Source: a candidate division WOR-3 bacterium (GTDB lineage: Bacteria; Hydrothermota; Tepidihabitantia; Tepidihabitantales; Tepidihabitantaceae). Taken from it: a stretch of 56,022 nt of DNA. The stretch's first letter is position 1. Every line of letters begins with the position of its first letter. The notes beneath the pieces are model-generated. The model ran no database searches. It had not been told where the DNA came from and worked only from the letters and a program-made list of their open reading frames with translations. Below are positions 8,515 to 16,917 of this stretch, piece by piece. The translations under genes and the position numbers were made by a program. The DNA lies in contig JBDRUN010000006.1 of assembly GCA_039801365.1 (NCBI GenBank), positions 1 through 56,022 on the forward strand, read 5' to 3'.

Positions 8515-10242
8515 TTAGTGCTCCAGTATCAGTTTGTGAGTTACCGCCGCATCCTCGGTCTCAAGCCGCACAAGGTAGATACCAGAGGCAAACTGCTTCG
8601 CATCCAGCGTCACCGTACCAAGTAGTCCTCTTGGTGTACTGTACAGGTTACGCACCAGACGGCCGGTCGCGTCATACAGATTGACGCTTACCGCCTGGAA
8701 CCTCGGCACCTGCCACTTGATGGTTGCAACCCCACACACCGGATTCGGGTAGTTCGTGATCCTGAGCGTTGGCTCATGCACTGGTGAGACGCCCTCGGCG
8801 ACACCAACTCCGCCCTGGCACGAAGCCGAGGTAAAATACTCACCCATCGTCCAGGCGGTCCAAGCACCGGGTTGACCATAGAAACTCCGGCCATTGGAGG
8901 TATCATCTGCGCACGAGGACGGGTGACCACCGGTATGAACCGGCCGGACCGAAATGTAGAACTCGCCCGAGTTGAATATAAGGGTCGAGTCGAAGTCAAC
9001 CGCAACAATCGGACCAGGTGTACCAGGTGCTGCCTCAACCGTGTCGGACTCGTACAAGAGCGTCGAGCCGTCACCCGCATAGACCTTGACCGTGAAACTG
9101 GAATCAGGCCACGGGTAGGATGGATGGAGATAGAACTGGTGTCGCATCCGGAAGAGACCTACCGGGTATGTCAGGCCGAAAGTCGCAGGATTGAACTTGG
9201 TCGCCCGCTCCCTGCCGCCCCAAGTCAGCCATGTTAGGCGGTTGAAGTTCGCGTACTCAATCCACCTGGCAACACTCAGGTCGTAAGTGATGGTATCATC
9301 CGCTGGCCACTGCTCGCCTGCGGCCTCAACCCACGATGTGATACGGTAGTTCCCAGAGGTCTGCGGGATGACCCAGGCCGGGGTGAAATTCATCTGCGCA
9401 GTCTGACCCCGGTTCAGGACTGTGGTGGTGTTCACCGTATCCTCATAGGTATAGCCCTGCGGCCCTGCAATACGCACCCGGACCGGCGTTCCAACCGGCA
9501 ACGGATTGTTGCCCAGGTTCTTTATCATTGTCCGGATGTAGAAGTTAATGCCCGGAACCGTGTCTGGCGGCATATTTGAAGCAAAGTACATTGCGGTCGC
9601 ATTCACGTTCTGTGGACTCCAGTCGAGCACCGCCCTTATCAGCCACTCCCCACGTCGTGCATCCTCGGCAAACCCGTCGGTTGAGGAATAGGTCCACTTG
9701 CGGTGTGAGGCCGCGTTGTTGAAAGCGTCAATCGAGAGCCCGGGACATATCGGATACGAGTCAACCTGAACGTAGAAGATATAGAAGTTCGAGCCCACGA
9801 CCGGGCTGCCAATCGGCACGTAGTTCCACTGGCCACGCACAATCGTCAGCTCGCTTGATGCCCAGATTTGAGTTCCAGGCGAACCTCCCGGGCCGTCGTC
9901 AGCGAAAACTTTGACCAGTGCCTTGGTACCGCCCGGCGTGGGCCAGCCGGAGTAGAAGTGAATCAACGCACCAGCCAGCGTGACGTTGTCTGACGGACTA
10001 ATGAACTTCATGCCCCACCCGTTGCCACCCTTCTGCCAAGCCCAGGCCGAAGCCGGTGTGCCGTCATCGTACTTGAAAGTATCAACCGCCGGCATGAAGA
10101 GCTCCGGGACCTGAGGAAATATTCCCGGCTCAGGGTTGGGAATGTTGTAGTGGACACAGGGAGACGGCCCAATCCACTGCTCGGTACCGGCCAGACCCAG
10201 GCCTAAGGCGACTGCCAATAAGAGGACGACTAGCTTACGCAT
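8515..10242 (-). CDS. Secreted beta-rich protein with C-terminal FlgD-like/Por-type sorting domain
   Basis: A 575-residue protein with a signal peptide (MRKLVVLLLAVALGLGLAG). It has long extracellular beta-sandwich regions, including a CARDB-like stretch around residues 210-320 (ATAMYFASNMPPDTVPGINF, NLGNNPLPVGTPVRV). The ~80-residue C-terminal domain shows ITNYPNPVCGVATIKW, LYDATGRLVRNL, ASGIYLVRLE and KLILEH. The same C-terminal design occurs in three other proteins of the window. No catalytic motif was seen. The start is clear: GGAGGAG precedes the ATG at 10242. Confidence 0.82.
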   Translation of the reverse strand: MRKLVVLLLAVALGLGLAGTEQWIGPSPCVHYNIPNPEPGIFPQVPELFMPAVDTFKYDDGTPASAWAWQKGGNGWGMKFISPSDNVTLAGALIHFYSGWPTPGGTKALVKVFADDGPGGSPGTQIWASSELTIVRGQWNYVPIGSPVVGSNFYIFYVQVDSYPICPGLSIDAFNNAASHRKWTYSSTDGFAEDARRGEWLIRAVLDWSPQNVNATAMYFASNMPPDTVPGINFYIRTMIKNLGNNPLPVGTPVRVRIAGPQGYTYEDTVNTTTVLNRGQTAQMNFTPAWVIPQTSGNYRITSWVEAAGEQWPADDTITYDLSVARWIEYANFNRLTWLTWGGRERATKFNPATFGLTYPVGLFRMRHQFYLHPSYPWPDSSFTVKVYAGDGSTLLYESDTVEAAPGTPGPIVAVDFDSTLIFNSGEFYISVRPVHTGGHPSSCADDTSNGRSFYGQPGAWTAWTMGEYFTSASCQGGVGVAEGVSPVHEPTLRITNYPNPVCGVATIKWQVPRFQAVSVNLYDATGRLVRNLYSTPRGLLGTVTLDAKQFASGIYLVRLETEDAAVTHKLILEH

Positions 10243-10775
10243 TACTGCTCCTCCTCACAATACCTGTTCTGCAGGCCTTCTTGCCCTCGAGACCGCGCGG
10301 GCCTTCGGCGATCGCGGACCGATTCTACGTCCGCCGGGCAAGCAATGATAACTATCCCTCCTGGCGAGTCAAGCACCGGCTACGACAAGATATGTGTACT
10401 CATCGGCAGAGATGAAAGAGTCCTTGGCAGCCATGGCCTTTCTGCGGCTACCATTGCGTCTCATCCCTTGGATAAAGAGAATACCTTAGGTAGCCCGTTC
10501 TCGATCCCGAAAGAGCCCAAGACCCTCCTGACGAAATCGTCTCCTTCCTGGGTAGAATGTCCCCGAGGAGAGCCCAAGAACCGCCACAGACCATTGCGTC
10601 ACCCTGAGCGACTGAAGCGAGTCGAAGGGCCCCTCAGGCGAGATTCTTCGCTCCGGCCTTCCGCCGCCGCTCTGAATGACAGCATAGGGCAGGTGAAGCC
10701 AATCCTCGTATCCTGCCAGCCACGATCAGCCTGTATCCGTCACTCCCTGTCGGTTCGCAAGCGAGAATAGCGCTG
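10243..10775. other. Gene-poor spacer with degenerate repeats
   Basis: About 530 bp without a convincing gene. A 141-codon plus-strand frame (10345-10770) has no recognisable domain, no ribosome site and contains a repeat element, so I do not call it. The decamer CCATTGCGTC occurs at 10451 and again 140 bp later at 10591. Short AGCCCAAG copies also recur nearby, suggesting a decayed duplication. Confidence 0.5.
10598..10680. repeat. REP/MITE-like palindromic interspersed element
   Basis: The ends are an imperfect inverted repeat: 10598-10610 (GTCACCCTGAGCG) against the complement of 10668-10680, 10 of 13 positions matching. Internally, AGCGACTGAAGCGAGTCGAAGGG-like and GAGATTCTTCGC segments resemble intergenic palindromic repeats common in many bacterial genomes. 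Copy number cannot be judged from one window. Confidence 0.5.
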
Positions 10776-10803
10776 TTGACCACCCGGGACGCACCGGTAT
10801 AAT
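10776..10803 (+). promoter_or_regulatory. Promoter of trpS, leaderless type
   Basis: TTGACC (10776-10781), 16-bp spacer, perfect TATAAT (10798-10803). The GTG start at 10812 is 8 nt after the -10 box and has no Shine-Dalgarno sequence. Confidence 0.65.
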
Positions 10804-10811
10804 CCCATCTC

Positions 10812-11867
10812 GTGGCAAAGAAGAGAATCCTTACCGGCGACCGACCGACTGGCCCATTGCACCTCGGCCACTACGTTGGTTCCGTCGCAAACCGAGTCAG
10901 CCTTCAATACGAATATGATACCTTCATCATCATCGCCGACCTACAGGCGCTGACGACCAATTTCGATCGACCCGAACGACTGAGAGAGGACGTCCTCAAC
11001 GTCGCAATAGACAACCTGGCCTGCGGTCTGAACCCGTCACACGCTACGCTGTTTGTCCAATCGCTCGTGCCGGAGATTGCTGAGTTAACCGTCATCTATT
11101 CGAACCTGGTAAGCGTGCAACAGCTCTCCCACAATCCGACTATCAAGACTGAGGCCGCTCAGTACAACTTCGGCGAATCCATGCCTTATGGATTCCTCGG
11201 ATACCCGGTCAGTCAGGCCGCGGACATCACATTCTGCCGTGCCCAGCTTGTACCCGTTGGCTCAGATCAGCTCCCCCACATCGAGATGACGCGTAAACTA
11301 GTCCGGAAGTTCAACGCCACCTACGCTCCTGTGTTGATCGAGCCGGAAGCTAGGGTCAGCCACGTACCTCGGCTCGTCGGCCTTGATGGCAACACTAAGA
11401 TGTCCAAGTCGCTAGGTAACGCCATCTATCTCTCCGATTCACCGGAGGAGATTCGGCGCAAGGTGTCAATTGCTGTCACCGACCCGGCCCGGATTCACCC
11501 GACCGACAAAGGACACCCCGAGGTCTGTGCGGTGTTCGCTTACCACCGAGCTTTCAATCAGGACTCCGAACACAGCCTGCATGATGACACCCCACGTAGC
11601 ACGGAAATCGAGGAACAATGTCGAGCCGGAACGATCGGCTGCGTACCTTGCAAGAAGCTCCTTGCGGACGTGCTCAATCGTTTCCTCGAGCCGATTCGCC
11701 AACGCCGGTCTGAATATGAGAGAAACCCCGACCTTGTCCTCGACATTCTGTCTGCCGGCTCGGCCCGGGCCCGGGCCGAAGGTCAGACCACAATGGCGCT
11801 CGTCCGAGAAGCGATGAGAATGAATTACTTCCGAAGCCGAGTGGGTCAGCAACCGGATAGCAGATAG
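10812..11867 (+). CDS. trpS: Tryptophanyl-tRNA synthetase
   Basis: A 351-residue class I aminoacyl-tRNA synthetase. The HIGH-type motif is HLGH (residues ~17-20, in GPLHLGHYVGS), and the KMSKS loop is exact at residues 196-200. The tryptophan/ATP pocket motifs GYPVSQAADI and LVPVGSDQLPHIEMTR are present. Length is slightly above the usual ~330. The GTG start sits directly behind a strong promoter. ispD follows after 6 nt, so trpS appears to lead an operon with isoprenoid genes and rseP. Confidence 0.93.
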   Translation: MAKKRILTGDRPTGPLHLGHYVGSVANRVSLQYEYDTFIIIADLQALTTNFDRPERLREDVLNVAIDNLACGLNPSHATLFVQSLVPEIAELTVIYSNLVSVQQLSHNPTIKTEAAQYNFGESMPYGFLGYPVSQAADITFCRAQLVPVGSDQLPHIEMTRKLVRKFNATYAPVLIEPEARVSHVPRLVGLDGNTKMSKSLGNAIYLSDSPEEIRRKVSIAVTDPARIHPTDKGHPEVCAVFAYHRAFNQDSEHSLHDDTPRSTEIEEQCRAGTIGCVPCKKLLADVLNRFLEPIRQRRSEYERNPDLVLDILSAGSARARAEGQTTMALVREAMRMNYFRSRVGQQPDSR

Positions 11868-11873
11868 CGGATT

Positions 11874-12557
11874 GTGTATCGGTGCATGCAGTCGGCAGCC
11901 GGAGAGTGCTTCGGGCTTGTCGTGGCCGCGGGCCGAGGAACCAGATTTGGTGGCCTGAAGCAGTTCGCACTCCTCGGCGGTCGGCCGCTTCTAAGCTGGT
12001 CCCTAAACGCATTCGAACAATCAAAGAGTGTCGTCGGCGTTGTCGTAGTTACAAATCGGCCGAAGATACCGTTTGTCCACACGCTCGTCCAACGGTCGGG
12101 ATTCGGCAAGGTCTTGGCCATCGCTCCCGGTGGCAGGACGCGCTCTGCCTCTGTACGCAACGGACTTGCCTCCCTGCCAGCACACGGACTGGTCGCCGTA
12201 CACGACGCGGCTAGGCCCTTTGTCAACGCACAGATGCTTGACCAGGGACTAGCCAAATGTATCCGTCGTGGTGCAGTAACCTACGGCTATCCATTGTCCG
12301 ACGCGGTCAAACGCGTGTTCAGAGGCCGCATCACGGAAACAGTCGCCCGACGAGGACTCTACGCGGTTCAGACACCGCAGTTCTTCCGGCTTGAATTGCT
12401 TCGCCGCGCCCACGCAAACTCCCGAGGCACCGACGCACCGGATGACTGCGCTCTGGTCGAATCGCTGGGGTACCGGCCACTGGTGATTCCTGGTCCGCTG
12501 ACCAACTTCAAGATAACATCAAGGGCTGACCTTGCCCTCGCTCGGAGACTCTTGTGA
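11874..12557 (+). CDS. ispD: 2-C-methyl-D-erythritol 4-phosphate cytidylyltransferase
   Basis: A ~227-residue MEP-pathway enzyme making CDP-methylerythritol. The N-terminal nucleotidyltransferase signature (GLVVAAGRGTRFGG, then KQFALLGGRPLL) is clear. The conserved GGRTRSASVRNGL, VAVHDAARPFV, VKRV and AVQTPQFF motifs follow. The start may be the GTG at 11874 or the ATG at 11886; the conserved part begins after both. It overlaps dxr by 4 nt (GTGA), indicating translational coupling in the trpS-ispD-dxr-rseP operon. Confidence 0.92.
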   Translation: MYRCMQSAAGECFGLVVAAGRGTRFGGLKQFALLGGRPLLSWSLNAFEQSKSVVGVVVVTNRPKIPFVHTLVQRSGFGKVLAIAPGGRTRSASVRNGLASLPAHGLVAVHDAARPFVNAQMLDQGLAKCIRRGAVTYGYPLSDAVKRVFRGRITETVARRGLYAVQTPQFFRLELLRRAHANSRGTDAPDDCALVESLGYRPLVIPGPLTNFKITSRADLALARRLL

Positions 12558-13780
12558 GACGGCGCCGGATTGCAGTGTTCGGCTCGACCGGTTCAATCGG
12601 AAAGGCAACCCTAGACGTAATAGGACATCTTTCAACGCGTTTCGAGGTGTCGGTCCTTGTCGCCCATAGTTCATCCCGCATCATCGCTGCGCAGGCGCGT
12701 CGTTTTCTGCCCAGTATGGTCGTTCTATCTGACCAAGAGGCCTGCGTCAGAACCCGACAACTGCTCGGCCCCGGCTTCCGAGTTGAATCGGGACTTGGAC
12801 CGATGCTCGATGCCGCTACCTCGGCCAGGACTGACATCGTAGTTATGGCCATGTCCGGGACTGCGGGCGTTCTGCCGGTCATGGCTGCCCTGGAACGCGG
12901 CAAGCATGTATGTCTTGCAACCAAGGAAATCCTTGTCAGCTTCGGCTCTGAGGTGACAGAAACTGCACACCGGTACGGTGCCCAGCTACTGCCGATTGAT
13001 TCCGAGCTTGCCGGACTTCATCAGTGTCTTGAGCACCGGTCGAGGGAAAGTGTACGCAAAGTCATACTCACTGCCTCCGGTGGCCCTTTTAGGCGGACCG
13101 GCCCGCCAGAACGGGCTGCCGCCAGCCAAGTGCTCGCCCATCCAACATGGCGCATGGGCCGCAAGGTTACCGTTGACTCAGCCACACTCATGAACAAGGG
13201 ACTAGAAGCAATCGAGGCTGTAAGGCTCTTCGAGCTGCGGCCGGAGCAAGTCGAGGCTGTAATCCATCCTCAGTCTATTGTGCACGCCCTAATCGAATTC
13301 CAGGACGGGTCACTCCTCGCCCAGCTCGCAAACCCTGATATGCGGCTGCCCATTCAGTACTGTCTCACCTATCCCGAACGACTGGACTCGGTTATCCGGC
13401 CACTGAACCTTTCCCGAGTTGGACGACTCGAATTCGCGGCGGTTGAGGAACGCCGCTTCCCATGCTACCGGCTGGCCCGGTCGGCGCTGAGACTGGGCCC
13501 GGCCGCGACCTGCGTTCTCAACGCTGCAAATCAGGTGGCGGTTCAGGCCTTTCTTCAGGGCCGGATTGCATTGGGCGCGATTCCGCGCATAATCTCGCGC
13601 ACAATGCTCGCTCTCGGCGTTGCGAAGAAGAATGTCGGCCGCAGGTCGGTCAGGGTTCTCCTCCGCCTGGAGCAGAAGGCGACGACCTACGCGCACTGTC
13701 TCGTGCGTTCGTGTCCGGCACCAGGCGGCTGTCCGCCGCACGCGGAGAACCGTAAAGCGGTCCGGGACAGTCGTCAGTGA
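12554..13780 (+). CDS. dxr: 1-deoxy-D-xylulose 5-phosphate reductoisomerase
   Basis: A 408-residue NADPH-dependent enzyme producing MEP, the step before IspD. Motifs: Rossmann FGSTGSIGKATLDV at the N-terminus, LATKEILVSFG, the active-site PIDSELAGLHQCL, LTASGGPFR, the catalytic MGRKVTVDSATLMNKGLE, and VIHPQSIVHALIEF. The last ~25 residues run past the usual end of the family as a low-complexity tail and overlap rseP by 4 nt. The GTG start overlaps the ispD stop. MEP-pathway genes paired with an intramembrane protease gene is a widespread bacterial order. Confidence 0.93.
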   Translation: MRRRRIAVFGSTGSIGKATLDVIGHLSTRFEVSVLVAHSSSRIIAAQARRFLPSMVVLSDQEACVRTRQLLGPGFRVESGLGPMLDAATSARTDIVVMAMSGTAGVLPVMAALERGKHVCLATKEILVSFGSEVTETAHRYGAQLLPIDSELAGLHQCLEHRSRESVRKVILTASGGPFRRTGPPERAAASQVLAHPTWRMGRKVTVDSATLMNKGLEAIEAVRLFELRPEQVEAVIHPQSIVHALIEFQDGSLLAQLANPDMRLPIQYCLTYPERLDSVIRPLNLSRVGRLEFAAVEERRFPCYRLARSALRLGPAATCVLNAANQVAVQAFLQGRIALGAIPRIISRTMLALGVAKKNVGRRSVRVLLRLEQKATTYAHCLVRSCPAPGGCPPHAENRKAVRDSRQ

Positions 13781-15348
13781 TGCTCTCCTCAGTTGTTCTC
13801 GTCGTGCTGCTGGTCAGCGTGCTCATCATCATCCACGAGTTCGGTCATCTCGCCGTCGCCAAGCTTTCGCATATCCCGGTTGAGGTATTCTCGGTCGGAT
13901 TCGGACCGGTTCTAATCCGCAGGAGGTTTGGTGAAACCGAGTACCGACTCTCCGCCATCCCACTCGGGGGGTTCATCAAGATGGCCGGTGAGGAAGAACG
14001 CGCGGGCCCGGGGCCCGAAAGTCCTGCTCTGCTAGGCAAACCCGGATACATGGACAAGCCGCTCGGTATCAGGGTAGCAGTTATCGCTGCGGGACCCTTG
14101 TCGAACCTTCTGCTCGGATTTGTCCTCTTCACCGTAGTGCTTGGAATCTTCGGTCAGGACTATACCCCAGCGACCATCTACGCTCCGGATGGTTCCCTTG
14201 CCGCTGCGGTCGGGCTAAGGACCGGAGATATTGTTCGTGCCGTCGCCGGCCAGTCAGTAACGGACTTTGCCGACCTGGAGACGCACCTTGCAAACAACGC
14301 CGGCAGGACAGTCAGCCTGACCGTCGAACGGAACGGCGATACAACTATGATCGAGTACCCTGTTCCAGTATCGTACTCAACCTCAGAGATGCCGCCAGTT
14401 GTCGGCGCTGTTGCTCCTGGAAGCCCGGCTGAAGAAGCCGGGCTCACGCAGGGCGATACCCTAATTGCACTCGATGGCGAACCGGTCACCACGTGGCAGG
14501 AGTTTCAGAGAAGGATCACCAGTGGTGAGCCCAGAACTGTAGTAGTGGAATGGCGCAGCCGCGGACGACACCACACAGCCGCAATCCAAACAAGACCTGA
14601 CACGGCGCTGCCGGGCGCGCCACCGAGAATCGGAGTCCGAGTAGACGAGTCCTGGGTACTAGCCCAGTTTACCGGTGCGCGCGTCGGTTCCGTCCGGCAT
14701 CGAAGTCCGGCGGCAAATGCAGGCATCAAACCCGGCGATTCCCTCATCACAGTAGGTGGCCGGCCGATAGTGCGCTGGCAGGACTACCTAGAGGTGGACG
14801 CAGAACTTGATGGCGTTGATTCAATCGAGGTCGTCTGGACACACAACGGCCAGCAAATGTCGGCCTGGGTCAAACCACGGTCAAGACCAGACCAGTTCTC
14901 CCGCGAGCGCCTCGGATTGCTGCATCTCCGTCACGCCAGCCGACTCGGCCCACTTGCGCTAGTCGCTGCGGCTGCTACGCGGACCGGCTCGGTCATGCTC
15001 ACCATCTTTAGAATCGTCGCTCGTGCCGTAACCGGTGACCGCGAAGCTCGCGAGGGCATCGGCGGCCCAGTTGCTGTTGCCCAGATTACCTATGGCGCCG
15101 TTGATTGGGGTCCACATCTCTTCTTGAGTCTTTGGGCATTGCTCTCTGTGAACCTTTTTGTCGTCAACATGCTACCCGTTCCCATACTCGATGGTGGCCG
15201 AATCCTTCTCGACTGCATTGTCGCAATCCGCCGCCGCCGCCTCACTGACCGAGAGCTCACCTGGGCCAGCAACATCGGCTGGCTCCTGATCGGTACACTC
15301 GTTCTCTTCACACTTTTCAACGACATTCTCCGGCTCATCCGGAAGTGA
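13777..15348 (+). CDS. rseP: Site-2 intramembrane zinc metalloprotease with three PDZ domains
   Basis: A 523-residue inner-membrane protease of the S2P/RseP family, which cuts anti-sigma factors or leftover signal peptides. The zinc motif HEFGH is at residues ~20-24 inside the first membrane helix. The third ligand motif NMLPVPILDGG is near residue 465 in the C-terminal membrane part. Between them are three PDZ-like units, at about residues 128-190, 205-270 (SPAEEAGLTQGDTLIALDG) and 300-370 (SPAANAGIKPGDSLITVGG). The usual number is one or two. The protein is longer than the ~450-residue norm. It overlaps dxr and the next gene, each by 4 nt. Confidence 0.93.
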   Translation: MMLSSVVLVVLLVSVLIIIHEFGHLAVAKLSHIPVEVFSVGFGPVLIRRRFGETEYRLSAIPLGGFIKMAGEEERAGPGPESPALLGKPGYMDKPLGIRVAVIAAGPLSNLLLGFVLFTVVLGIFGQDYTPATIYAPDGSLAAAVGLRTGDIVRAVAGQSVTDFADLETHLANNAGRTVSLTVERNGDTTMIEYPVPVSYSTSEMPPVVGAVAPGSPAEEAGLTQGDTLIALDGEPVTTWQEFQRRITSGEPRTVVVEWRSRGRHHTAAIQTRPDTALPGAPPRIGVRVDESWVLAQFTGARVGSVRHRSPAANAGIKPGDSLITVGGRPIVRWQDYLEVDAELDGVDSIEVVWTHNGQQMSAWVKPRSRPDQFSRERLGLLHLRHASRLGPLALVAAAATRTGSVMLTIFRIVARAVTGDREAREGIGGPVAVAQITYGAVDWGPHLFLSLWALLSVNLFVVNMLPVPILDGGRILLDCIVAIRRRRLTDRELTWASNIGWLLIGTLVLFTLFNDILRLIRK

Positions 15349-16589
15349 AAATCCTCTGTCTGGCTCTTGCTTGGAATGAGCAACGCTTCATTCCAGGCCT
15401 TCCAGCTCGCGGTGCTCGGTTGTTTCTGTGGCCAGACCCGGAAGTATGTCGGCTTGCCGGACTCGTCACCCAGACCGACGAGTTCCACTACCAGGACCAA
15501 CGAGTTGAACCACTGAAATGGGACACGGACGTGGACCTGTGTCTGGTACGTGCTGATTTTGGACACGATGCCTCCGCACGCGAGATATGGCTGGCCCTGA
15601 ACCAATCTGGTGTTCCGTTTCTTTTCTTCGGTCCGCTCGTTACCGCACTTGACCCCAGAGCCCCAGATTGGGCCGAGCGCCGGGTCGTCGGTGACATAAT
15701 CAACGTCTGGACGCTGATCAGAGAGGACGCTACCAAGCGACGTCTGAAGCCGGTGTACCGTGCCTCGACTCAGCCGCGGCACGCGCCCGCTCGGCTTGAC
15801 CTAGTCCTCAACCGCGAAATGAACGCCGAGCATCGGATAATGAACTTTGTGCGGGGATGCTCTTGTCCCGACCCCGTGCACCGATTCTGCCCTGAACGTC
15901 TTTACTACGGTACTGCCCGTCTCACGCGGGACTTGGACGAAATCGTCGGCGAACTCCTGGACCTCCCCGGCAAGCATGTTCAGCTCATGGATGACGACGT
16001 TGCGTCGGACCCGGGTTATTACTCTGAAGTGTTCACCGCGCTTTGGAACTACCGGCGCCACTGGACTGTCAACGCCAGCGATGCCCTGTTTCGCTACCCT
16101 CAACTTATTCGGCTCTTGGGCAAAGCTGGCACCAAGACCGTTTTTCTCAACGAGACTTTCCTACTCGGCCGCCTGGGCCGAGCGGTGACCGAATACCGGG
16201 TGCTGCGCCACCTATACCGCCGGGTCAAACTCCTCCAGTCGCGCCGGATGCTGGTCGGTGCCAGAGTCTTTATAGAACTAGGTTCCAAACCGCGTGACTA
16301 CGAAAGGATCGCTCTCGCCCTCAAACGCATGGACCTTGACTTCATCGAACCCTGTTTTGCCCGAATGGACGAGAATGGTCACTGGCAGCGCGTCCAGGTG
16401 TCGTACCGACCCGGACTGACCAAGTCTGACCCGGCCTGGGTCAAGCATCGATTCTACACAATGGGCTCAATTCTTAGCCGGTTGGCACGTCGGCCGCGAC
16501 GGGTCGGATTCTACACGACGAGCAGATATCTCCTCCCCTACAGTCTGGCCTACAGACAGAACTTTCTTGAAGGAATTCCCGGCCCCTAG
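15345..16589 (+). CDS. Radical-SAM-like protein with an aberrant cysteine motif
   Basis: A 414-residue cytoplasmic protein. Residues ~165-330 read like a radical-SAM barrel of the B12-binding/radical-SAM type: NFVRGCSCPDPVHRFCPER, a short spacer, LYYGTARL, QLMDDDVASDPGYY and TVNASDALFRYPQLIRLL. The N-terminal ~130 residues could be a degenerate cobalamin-binding-like domain. Instead of CxxxCxxC, the cysteines are spaced C-x-C-x8-C, so binding of a 4Fe-4S cluster is uncertain. It is the last gene of the trpS-ispD-dxr-rseP operon, overlapping rseP by 4 nt (GTGA). Function unknown; a link to isoprenoid or membrane chemistry is only suggested by position. Confidence 0.7.
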   Translation: MKILCLALAWNEQRFIPGLPARGARLFLWPDPEVCRLAGLVTQTDEFHYQDQRVEPLKWDTDVDLCLVRADFGHDASAREIWLALNQSGVPFLFFGPLVTALDPRAPDWAERRVVGDIINVWTLIREDATKRRLKPVYRASTQPRHAPARLDLVLNREMNAEHRIMNFVRGCSCPDPVHRFCPERLYYGTARLTRDLDEIVGELLDLPGKHVQLMDDDVASDPGYYSEVFTALWNYRRHWTVNASDALFRYPQLIRLLGKAGTKTVFLNETFLLGRLGRAVTEYRVLRHLYRRVKLLQSRRMLVGARVFIELGSKPRDYERIALALKRMDLDFIEPCFARMDENGHWQRVQVSYRPGLTKSDPAWVKHRFYTMGSILSRLARRPRRVGFYTTSRYLLPYSLAYRQNFLEGIPGP

Positions 16590-16674
16590 ACTTCGCTGAT
16601 CTGAGCGAATCCTTTTCCGCGAGAGCAAACACAGACCATCCAGTCGGCGGACCGGGCGTCCGGCTTTCTTCAAA

Positions 16675-16917
16675 CTAGGGCACCGGTTCGACCCGGACAA
16701 CCTCGGGCACGTTCTTCTTAAGCGTAGCCTCGACCCCGATAGCGAGCGTCATCGCCGCAAAAGGACAACCGGCGCAAGCCCCGGTCAACCGCAAACGTAC
16801 CACGCCGTCGTCGGTAACCTCAACCAGCTCCGCATCGCCGCCGTCGGCCTGAAGTCCGGGTCGTACCTGCTCAGCCAGGATCCGGCTCACCTTTTCTTTC
16901 GTCTCGGGTAGCATCAT
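16675..16917 (-). CDS. NifU C-terminal-domain (Nfu-type) Fe-S protein
   Basis: An 80-residue stand-alone Nfu domain: VRPGLQADGGDAELVEV, then GACAGCPFAAMTL with the CxxC cluster ligands near residues 48-51. Such proteins carry and hand over Fe-S clusters. The gene starts inside the last 47 nt of the upstream PP-loop gene, so the two are translationally coupled. A weak AGAAG precedes the double ATG. Pairing with a thiolation enzyme gene fits a shared sulfur/Fe-S role. Confidence 0.88.
   Translation of the reverse strand: MMLPETKEKVSRILAEQVRPGLQADGGDAELVEVTDDGVVRLRLTGACAGCPFAAMTLAIGVEATLKKNVPEVVRVEPVP

Noticed and set aside
10345-10770. 141-codon plus-strand ORF before trpS
   Set aside because: No domain, no ribosome site, and it runs through the palindromic repeat element at 10598-10680.
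12554-13780. Possible frameshift in the dxr C-terminus
   Set aside because: The SVRVLLRLEQKATTYA segment fits the family's last helix in the same frame; the tail simply extends into the rseP overlap.
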